Source: Undibacterium sp. KW1
GTDB taxonomy: Bacteria; Pseudomonadota; Gammaproteobacteria; Burkholderiales; Burkholderiaceae_D
Assembly (NCBI RefSeq): GCF_009937955.1
Contig: NZ_AP018439.1
Span: forward strand, 1,054,001-1,118,000
Direction of reading: 5' to 3'
Length of the DNA: 64,000 nucleotides
Shown here: positions 58,359 through 64,000 of the stretch, piece by piece
Layout: each line of letters opens with the position of its first letter
Position numbering within the stretch: position 1 is the first letter of the stretch
The notes under the pieces: model-generated
What the model was told of the DNA's origin: nothing
The model's database searches: none
Seen by the model: only the letters and a program-made list of their open reading frames with translations
Translations under genes and position numbers: made by a program

Positions 58359-59141
58359 ATGAAACATATCCCTCGTAAACGTTTTGGCCAGAATTTCCTG
58401 ACCGATGAACTGGTCTTGAGCAATATCACGCGCGTCATCAACCCGCGCCCTGGTCAAACCATGGTCGAGATAGGCCCGGGCCTGGCTGCCATGACGCGCC
58501 AATTGCTCGATGGACTTACGCAATTGCACGTGGTGGAGCTGGACCGCGATCTGGTCGCCCGCCTGAAGAAAAATTTTTCGCCAGAAAAACTCATCATCCA
58601 CGAAGGTGATGCCCTGCAATTTGATTTTGCCTCCATCCCTGTGCCTGAAGGTCAGAAGCTGCGCGTGGTGGGTAACCTGCCTTACAACATCTCCAGCCCC
58701 TTGCTGTTTCACCTGGCCGAGATTGCACCGCTGGTCGAAGACCAGCATTTCATGCTGCAAAAAGAAGTCGTCGAGCGCATGGTTGCGGAGCCAGGCAGCA
58801 AGACTTATGGCCGCCTGTCGGTCATGCTGCAGGTGCGCTATCACATGGAGTTGATGTTCATCGTGCCGCCAGAGGCATTTGATCCACCGCCACGGGTAGA
58901 GTCTGCCATCGTGCGCATGATACCCAAGCCGGGCGCTTTGCCTTGCAATATCAAAAAACTGGAAGAAGTCGTCACCAAGGCATTTTCGCAAAGACGCAAG
59001 GTAGTGCGCAATTGCGTTGCCGGTTTATTGTCAGAAGCAGATTTGATTGCTTGTGGTGTTGATCCGCAACTGCGCCCGGAAACCATTTCGCTGGAAGCCT
59101 ATGTCGCCATGGCTAATCTGTTGAGCTCTCGTCAGGCCTGA
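58359..59141 (+). CDS. rsmA: 16S rRNA dimethyladenosine transferase RsmA (KsgA)
   Basis: From ATG 58359 the protein is 260 residues: RKRFGQNFLTD at the start, SAM-binding V-E-I-G-P-G-L-A-A-M-T, acidic V-V-E-L-D-R-D-L and catalytic N-L-P-Y-N-I-S. It dimethylates A1518 and A1519 of 16S rRNA. The longer upstream frame overlaps pdxA and is rejected. The 31-bp leader contains a two-fold direct repeat (AAATAAGTAAG). It ends the lptD operon. Confidence 0.96.
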   Translation: MKHIPRKRFGQNFLTDELVLSNITRVINPRPGQTMVEIGPGLAAMTRQLLDGLTQLHVVELDRDLVARLKKNFSPEKLIIHEGDALQFDFASIPVPEGQKLRVVGNLPYNISSPLLFHLAEIAPLVEDQHFMLQKEVVERMVAEPGSKTYGRLSVMLQVRYHMELMFIVPPEAFDPPPRVESAIVRMIPKPGALPCNIKKLEEVVTKAFSQRRKVVRNCVAGLLSEADLIACGVDPQLRPETISLEAYVAMANLLSSRQA

Positions 59142-59172
59142 TACCGTTTTACTGTTCCACCATTTTGTACAA

Positions 59173-59619
59173 TTACAAAAGGCCTGTGTTACGCCAGGCT
59201 TTCCTGCGGTCTATCAGGGTCTTCAATTGCTTGTGGGATTTTGTCACGGAATAATTGATGGATTGCAGCAGGGTAGCGGGATTGAAGGGCTTGACGATAA
59301 AGCCATTTGCCCCTGCCTTGATGGCCTTGACCACAGTCTCTTTATTATTGCTGCCTGTGACCATCAGCACCACGGTATCAGGCGAAACTTTCTTGATATG
59401 CTCGAGTATCTCCAGCCCGCTGATGTCCGGCATCATCACGTCCAGACACACTACTTCAGGTATGGTTTTTTCCAGCCAGTCCAGCGCCGCCACGCCGCTG
59501 GAAGCTTCGCCTATGACATTAAACGCTTCGCTATGCAGGATATGCTTCAGCATCGAGCGGCTGATATCATTATCATCCACGATAAAGATGCCTATGTCTC
59601 GCCTGTCCAACATGTTCAT
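59173..59619 (-). CDS. Single-domain CheY-like response regulator
   Basis: The 148-residue protein is one receiver domain: D15-D16 at the acid pocket, phospho-acceptor D60 (VVCLDVMMPDISG), T/S switch in V-L-M-V-T-G-S and K in FIVKPFNPATL, followed by a basic 25-residue tail. AGGGGA precedes the ATG. It converges with rsmA and is divergent from pgi. The cognate kinase is not adjacent. Confidence 0.92.
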   Translation of the reverse strand: MNMLDRRDIGIFIVDDNDISRSMLKHILHSEAFNVIGEASSGVAALDWLEKTIPEVVCLDVMMPDISGLEILEHIKKVSPDTVVLMVTGSNNKETVVKAIKAGANGFIVKPFNPATLLQSINYSVTKSHKQLKTLIDRRKAWRNTGLL

Positions 59620-59815
59620 CTGTTTCCCCTGATAGTCAGATAAATACCAGTCCCTGAATTTGGCTTAATTCGTTTACGATAATTGCAGATCAGGTTTTTG
59701 TCTGCAAAAATCTAAATAAGTTAATTAATGTTTATTTTAGCAATAAACAAGCTGGCAACATGCATAATTGTGTAGCCTATAATCTGAGGCAAGAGACAGA
59801 CAAACCAGGAATAAC

Positions 59816-61462
59816 ATGAACATTACCCACACTCCCGAATGGCAGGCCCTGCTGGCACATCAACAAAGGCTGGAGCAACAGCATTTGCGCGAGTTGTTTG
59901 CCGCCGACAGTGACAGGTTCAGGCATTTTTCGGTAGAACTGGATGGCTTGCTGGTGGATTATTCCAAGCAGCGCATAGACCAGCCCGCCCTGGATAGCCT
60001 GATTGCCCTGGCACGCCTGTCCAAAGTGGAAGGCTGGCGCGACCGCATGTTTGCCGGCGAAAAAATCAATATCAGTGAAGACCGCGCGGTCTTGCACACT
60101 GCCTTGCGGCATACGGATTTCACGCCCTTCCCGAACGAGGCAGAAGATGTCATGCCCAAGGTCAGGGCAGTGCGCAAGCAGATGCGCGATATCGTCGAGC
60201 GGGTGCGCAGCGGTTTGTGGCGCGGGTTCAAGGGCGATGCGATACAGACTATCGTCAATATAGGCATAGGCGGTTCTGACCTTGGCCCCAAGCTGGCGAC
60301 GCGTGCCTTGTCGGCCTACCAGCATCCCGGCCTGGACTTCTATTATGTTTCTAACCTCGACAGCGCCCACCTGGCACCCTTGCTGGAAAAGCTGGACCCA
60401 CGCACGACTTTGTTCATCGTCGCTTCCAAAACCTTCACTACGCAAGAAACCAGCATCAATGCCCAGACCGCACGCACCTGGTTGATGGCAGCTGCGATGG
60501 AAGAATGGGCTGTCAGCAAGCACTTCATTGCCGTCACTTCCAGCCCCGGCAAGGCACATGAGTTTGGCATACCAGATGCAAATATCCTGGAAATCTGGGA
60601 TTGGGTAGGCGGGCGTTATTCGCTGTGGTCGGCGGTCGGCTTGTCTGTTGCGCTGGCCATAGGCATGAATGGTTTTGAGCGTCTGCTGGCCGGGGCCGAG
60701 ACCATGGATAAGCATTTCTGTAATGCGCCGCTGGAAAAAAATCTGCCTGTCTTACTGGCCCTGATCTCGATCTGGAATACCAACTTCCTCGGTGCTGAGA
60801 CCACAGCCATCCTGCCATATAACGAATCAATACGCCATTTGCCAGCCTTTTTGCAGCAACTGGAGATGGAGTCGAATGGTAAGGCGGTAGGCCGTGATGG
60901 TGAAGCGCTGAGCTGCCGGGCCAACCCCATCGTCTGGGGTGAGATAGGGGTGAATGGCCAGCATGCTTTCTTCCAGCTTTTGCATCAGGGGGGCTGGCTC
61001 ATTCCATGTGACTTTGTCGTGGCTGCCTCCAGTGATTATCCTCTGCCAGGTCACCAGGCACCCTTGCTGGCCAATTGCCTGGCGCAGAGCGCAGCCCTGG
61101 CCTTTGGCAAGACCGAGGCACAGGCGCGCGAAGAATTGTCACAGGCTGGCCTCAGCGATGCCAATATCGCCAGGCTCCTGCCACACAAGGTATTTGCCGG
61201 TAACCAGCCATCGACCACCATACTGATGCCCAGTCTTGATCCTTTCCAGCTCGGCATGTTGCTGGCGCTGTATGAACACAAGGTTTTTGTCCAGGGCGTG
61301 ATCTGGGGCATCAATTCCTTTGACCAATGGGGCGTGGAGCTGGGCAAGCAACTGGCGAACCGCCTGTTACCAGCGATTCTGGGCAACCAGGAATATGATT
61401 CGCATCTGGACACGTCGACCAGTGGCCTGATTGCGTATTTCCGCAGGCATGGTCACGTTTGA
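59816..61462 (+). CDS. pgi: Glucose-6-phosphate isomerase
   Basis: The 548-residue protein has VNIGIGGSDLGPKLATRAL (sugar-phosphate site), the signature DWVGGRYSLWSAVGLS, the catalytic glutamate region FLQQLEMESNGKAVGRDG and HQGGWLIPCDFV, all typical of Pgi. It interconverts glucose-6-phosphate and fructose-6-phosphate. AGGA lies seven bases before ATG. The stop coincides with the first base of the repeat at 61462. Confidence 0.97.
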   Translation: MNITHTPEWQALLAHQQRLEQQHLRELFAADSDRFRHFSVELDGLLVDYSKQRIDQPALDSLIALARLSKVEGWRDRMFAGEKINISEDRAVLHTALRHTDFTPFPNEAEDVMPKVRAVRKQMRDIVERVRSGLWRGFKGDAIQTIVNIGIGGSDLGPKLATRALSAYQHPGLDFYYVSNLDSAHLAPLLEKLDPRTTLFIVASKTFTTQETSINAQTARTWLMAAAMEEWAVSKHFIAVTSSPGKAHEFGIPDANILEIWDWVGGRYSLWSAVGLSVALAIGMNGFERLLAGAETMDKHFCNAPLEKNLPVLLALISIWNTNFLGAETTAILPYNESIRHLPAFLQQLEMESNGKAVGRDGEALSCRANPIVWGEIGVNGQHAFFQLLHQGGWLIPCDFVVAASSDYPLPGHQAPLLANCLAQSAALAFGKTEAQAREELSQAGLSDANIARLLPHKVFAGNQPSTTILMPSLDPFQLGMLLALYEHKVFVQGVIWGINSFDQWGVELGKQLANRLLPAILGNQEYDSHLDTSTSGLIAYFRRHGHV

Positions 61463-61622
61463 AAACCTGTTTCCGATCTTACTGCGCGAGCGTGGTTGTG
61501 GCTTGTATGGGGCTCATGTGCTGCTCAAAATGCTCATGTACTAGAAGTACATTCCGCTTTTTGCGCTGCGTTTTTGTTACCCTGACCCCGCTGACGCTCA
61601 CTGCAGATCGTAAACAGGTTTT
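61462..61622. repeat. Third intergenic repeat with 18-bp terminal inverted ends
   Basis: AAAACCTGTTTCCGATCT (61462-61479) is matched by the inverted AGATCGTAAACAGGTTTT (61605-61622), 17 of 18. Inside is a perfect hairpin ATGTACT-AGA-AGTACAT (61536-61552). This looks like a REP/MITE-type dispersed element placed directly after pgi. Only one copy is in the window, so dispersal cannot be shown here. The 60-codon frame within it is not a gene. Confidence 0.7.
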
Positions 61623-61668
61623 GAGGCGCTGGTGTAATTGAAAGAAATAGTTAAAATTTCTCGAAAGC

Positions 61669-61848
61669 ATGTTGGCAAAGTTGACGCAAAGAATCTTGCT
61701 TGATATAAAGAAAGCTCTTAAATCAATTCAGAATGCATCTATGTGGACAGGAATTTTTGGCGTTGTCTCGGTCGTCATCGTCGTCAGCATGGTTATATTG
61801 ATACGTGCCATGAATAAGGAAGCGCGCCGCGCTGATCATCAGAATTGA
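61669..61848 (+). CDS. Putative small membrane protein (59 aa)
   Basis: The ORF from ATG 61669 encodes 59 residues: a basic amphipathic start (MLAKLTQRILLDIKKALKSIQ), one strong membrane helix (about 28-46, GIFGVVSVVIVVSMVILI) and a charged tail (RAMNKEARRADHQN). A shorter version from ATG 61741 (35 residues) is possible. The ribosome site is weak. Support comes from the helix and positive-inside layout and the terminator three bases after the stop. I know no family for it. Confidence 0.45.
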   Translation: MLAKLTQRILLDIKKALKSIQNASMWTGIFGVVSVVIVVSMVILIRAMNKEARRADHQN

Positions 61849-61850
61849 AT

Positions 61851-61880
61851 AAAAAACGCAGACCATGGTCTGCGTTTTTT
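61851..61880. terminator. Bidirectional terminator (perfect 30-bp palindrome)
   Basis: AAAAAACGCAGACC is followed at once by its exact complement, giving a GC-rich stem with A/T runs on both sides. It serves the small ORF on the plus strand and gloA on the minus strand. Confidence 0.9.
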
Positions 61881-61894
61881 TATGGGTAGTCTGA

Positions 61895-62314
61895 TTACCA
61901 GCCACCTGTATTCGGCATCGAAGCCCAGGGTTCAGTCGGTGCCAGCGGCTCACCCTGTTGCAGCAACTCTATCGAAATATTGTCTGGTGAACGCACAAAA
62001 GCCATGTGGCCATCGCGTGGCGGGCGATTGATGGTGACACCGTGATCAGCGAGGCGCTGACAAAGTTCATAGATGTTCTCTACACGGTAAGCCAGATGGC
62101 CAAAATTGCGGCCACCAGTATATTCTTCCGGGTCCCAGTTATAGGTCAGTTCTACCTGGGCATCATGGTCGCCAGGCGCTGCCAGATACACCAGAGTGAA
62201 GCGGCCTTTGGGATATTCTTTCTGATGTACCAGTTCCAGCCCCAGTGCATCACGGTAAAAACGCAGGGAGGCCTCAAGGTCGGTGACGCGCACCATGGTG
62301 TGCAGATATTTCAT
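61895..62314 (-). CDS. gloA: Lactoylglutathione lyase (glyoxalase I)
   Basis: The 139-residue vicinal-oxygen-chelate protein has metal ligands H5, E55, H73 and E116 at the positions of the Ni-type Escherichia coli enzyme (H5, E56, H74, E122), and the segments [12 protein letters not shown] and NFGHLAYRV. It converts the methylglyoxal-glutathione adduct to S-lactoylglutathione. It is about 15 bp past the shared terminator and stands alone. Confidence 0.95.
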   Translation of the reverse strand: MKYLHTMVRVTDLEASLRFYRDALGLELVHQKEYPKGRFTLVYLAAPGDHDAQVELTYNWDPEEYTGGRNFGHLAYRVENIYELCQRLADHGVTINRPPRDGHMAFVRSPDNISIELLQQGEPLAPTEPWASMPNTGGW

Positions 62315-62409
62315 GTTTGCTTTCGAAAAAATCCTGCCTGAGCGTGCTTACCATGCGTACTCAGTGCAGTACAGAAGATAGGCAGGATTTTAGCTGATTT
62401 TGCAAAAAA

Positions 62410-64000
62410 CTATTTTATGCAAACTATTCTGACCTGCTTCATATCCGTTAATCCGGAAAGAACTTTTTCTATACCGTCCATTTTCAGGGTCAGCATGCCA
62501 TCTGCCAGTGCGGCAGTCAGCAGTTCAGAGACGCGGGCATGGTCTTGTATGAGTTTTTTGATCATGTCGTTTGCTACCATCAGTTCATGCAAACCTAGCC
62601 TGCCTTTATAACCTTTTGAGCAATGCTCGCATCCCACAGCCTTGTATAAAGTGAATTTGCCGGCCTTGTCGGCATATTGAGTCTGCCAGGTGGTGAACAC
62701 CTTTTTCCTGGCTTCTATGGGATTTTTGACGAAGTTCTCGGTGTTCAGCAATTCCTGGCAATACTCATCCAGCAACTCCATCATCTCTTCTTTGCCTGGA
62801 TGATAGGCTTCCTTGCACTTGCCGCACAGGCGCTTGGTCAGGCGTTGCGCCAGTATGCCCAGCAAGGCATCGGCGAAATTGAAGGGGTCCATGCCCATGT
62901 CCAGCAAACGGACGATGGATTCCGGGGCGCTATTGGTATGCAGGGTGGCAAATACCAGATGGCCGGTCAGCGAAGCTTCCAGGCCGATGGAAACAGTTTC
63001 CTTGTCGCGCATTTCACCGACCATGATGATGTCAGGATCGGCACGCAAAAAAGCCCGCATGACAGTGGCAAAGTCCATGCCCGCCTTGCGGTTGACCTGT
63101 ACCTGGCGCAAGCCTTTCTGGGTGATTTCTACCGGGTCTTCGGCTGTCCAGATCTTGGTTTCTGGCGTGTTCAGGTGACTCAACACTGAATGCAGCGTTG
63201 TCGTCTTGCCTGAACCGGTAGGGCCGCAAACAAAGAACAGGCCATAGGGTTTGCTGACCACATTTTTCAGGCGCTCAAGGTTGTAGGGCAATACCCCCAG
63301 CTTATCGATAGGGATAGGCTCACCGGCAGCCAGAATACGCATGACCACGTCTTCCATGCCGCCAGAAGACGGGATGGTGGCGACGCGTAATTCTATGTCA
63401 TAGGGGCCATATTTTTTGAACTTGATCTTGCCATCCTGCGGTTTGCGGCGTTCAGAAATATCCAGGTCACACATGATCTTGATACGCGCCAGCAGGGCGC
63501 TGCGGTAACTGGCCGGTATTTCAATATACGGTGACAGCGAACCATCCTTGCGAAAGCGTATCAGGGTTTTTTCCTTGCCTGGCCGTGGTTCTATATGGAT
63601 GTCTGAGGCGCCTTGCTGATAAGCATCGATGATGATCTTGTTGATCAGTTTGACGAGTTCATTCTCCACTGCAGCAGATACTTCAACAGTGGCCTGGCCA
63701 CTGTTTTCCTCGTCCTCATCATCGAGGCCTGACAGCAGTTCATCGACTGAGCCGCCATCCGACACGGTACCAAAGAACTGGTCTATGGTTTGCAGGAATT
63801 CTTTTCTGGTGGTGACCCGGTAATTGATCTTGGAAGTTGCAAACACATGGTTGACGACATGCGTGGTATTGGTATGTTCAGGATCTATGGCCAGCACGGT
63901 CAGGCCATTCTGGTCTTCCATGATGGGCAGCCAGGAATTCTGTTCGACGTACTGGCGCTTGAGTTTTTTGACCAGATCAACGGGGATGATACGTTCGGCC
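62410..64000 (-). CDS. GspE/PilB-type secretion or pilus ATPase, 5' end outside window
   Basis: The frame is open to the window edge; about 529 codons are visible. It shows an N-terminal accessory region, Walker A (GPTGSGKTT), an Asp box (TAEDPVEI), Walker B (LRADPDIIMVGEMRDKETVSIGLEASLTGH) and a His box (FATLHTNSAPE). A two-part zinc site follows (CGKC about 70 residues before CEHC). These are hallmarks of the type II secretion/type IV pilus hexameric ATPases. The acidic segment before the core (about VDELLSGLDDEDEENSG) is variable in the family. Without neighbours I cannot tell secretion from pilus use. Confidence 0.9.
   Translation of the reverse strand, partial: AERIIPVDLVKKLKRQYVEQNSWLPIMEDQNGLTVLAIDPEHTNTTHVVNHVFATSKINYRVTTRKEFLQTIDQFFGTVSDGGSVDELLSGLDDEDEENSGQATVEVSAAVENELVKLINKIIIDAYQQGASDIHIEPRPGKEKTLIRFRKDGSLSPYIEIPASYRSALLARIKIMCDLDISERRKPQDGKIKFKKYGPYDIELRVATIPSSGGMEDVVMRILAAGEPIPIDKLGVLPYNLERLKNVVSKPYGLFFVCGPTGSGKTTTLHSVLSHLNTPETKIWTAEDPVEITQKGLRQVQVNRKAGMDFATVMRAFLRADPDIIMVGEMRDKETVSIGLEASLTGHLVFATLHTNSAPESIVRLLDMGMDPFNFADALLGILAQRLTKRLCGKCKEAYHPGKEEMMELLDEYCQELLNTENFVKNPIEARKKVFTTWQTQYADKAGKFTLYKAVGCEHCSKGYKGRLGLHELMVANDMIKKLIQDHARVSELLTAALADGMLTLKMDGIEKVLSGLTDMKQVRIVCIK

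Noticed and set aside
61459-61641. 60-codon ORF after pgi
   Set aside because: It lies within the inverted-repeat element and has low-complexity Cys/Arg content typical of translated repeats.

Overview
The window reads as a chromosomal segment of a Gram-negative betaproteobacterium, most likely Burkholderiales/Oxalobacteraceae (an Undibacterium-like organism). This is inferred from gene content and order: lptD-surA-pdxA-rsmA divergent from amgK-murU, a HemP/Bfd/TonB iron operon, a cyoABCD operon with SURF1 next to RegBA, and a PntAA/PntAB/PntB transhydrogenase. Coding density is high and most genes are housekeeping or metabolic. I saw no rRNA, no convincing tRNA, no CRISPR array, no prophage and no intact insertion sequence.

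Layout. 1-3.8 kb: 5' part of bacterioferritin, then an AT-richer accessory stretch with a DUF4124 protein, a putative lipoprotein and a cytoplasmic-looking HExxH metallopeptidase, followed by a MITE-like repeat. 3.8-8 kb: DUF2000/AraC pair, the hemP-X-bfd-tonB iron operon behind a Fur-like site, and psd. 8.2-12.8 kb: an HD-GYP protein with a PAS histidine kinase, then ahpC-ahpD. 12.9-18.4 kb: a cluster of palindromes, an SPFH protein, iaaA-rpiR, and mnmA-nudJ. 18.9-22.2 kb: the transhydrogenase genes with panD lodged between pntAA and pntAB. 22.3-31.9 kb: a zinc/cadmium/cobalt resistance block (zntA-czcI-czcC-czcB-czcA) divergent from cadR, with the second copy of the MITE-like repeat inserted between the MerR-type promoter and cadR. 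31.9-34.8 kb: arginine catabolism (ocd-rocF, divergent Lrp-type regulator). 34.8-37.6 kb: a two-receiver response regulator, a degenerate HD-GYP protein and a LysE exporter. 37.9-40.1 kb: a PHP-type lipoprotein and a 70-residue orphan. 40.2-47.4 kb: regA, regB, SURF1 gene and cyoDCBA. 47.5-53.3 kb: an MFS transporter and the amgK-murU-pepP-ubiH cluster. 53.4-59.1 kb: lptD-surA-pdxA-rsmA. 59.2-64 kb: a CheY-like regulator, pgi, a third repeat type, a 59-codon membrane ORF, gloA and a GspE/PilB-type ATPase running off the end.

How the genes work together. Several blocks are self-contained physiological modules. Iron: Bfr stores iron, Bfd releases it, HemP and TonB serve haem/siderophore uptake. 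Metals: CadR senses Cd/Zn/Pb, the P-type ATPase exports to the periplasm and CzcCBA pumps across the outer membrane. Redox and respiration: PntAB balances NADPH/NADH, RegBA senses quinone/thiol redox state beside the bo3 quinol oxidase it could control, and AhpCD removes peroxides. Envelope: LptD and SurA build the outer membrane while AmgK/MurU recycle MurNAc.

The least explained items are the lipoprotein/HExxH pair at 1.5-3.5 kb (possible effector and immunity protein), the two CTAG-flanked MITE-like copies, the HD-GYP protein that has lost its HD dyad, and several small uncharacterised ORFs.
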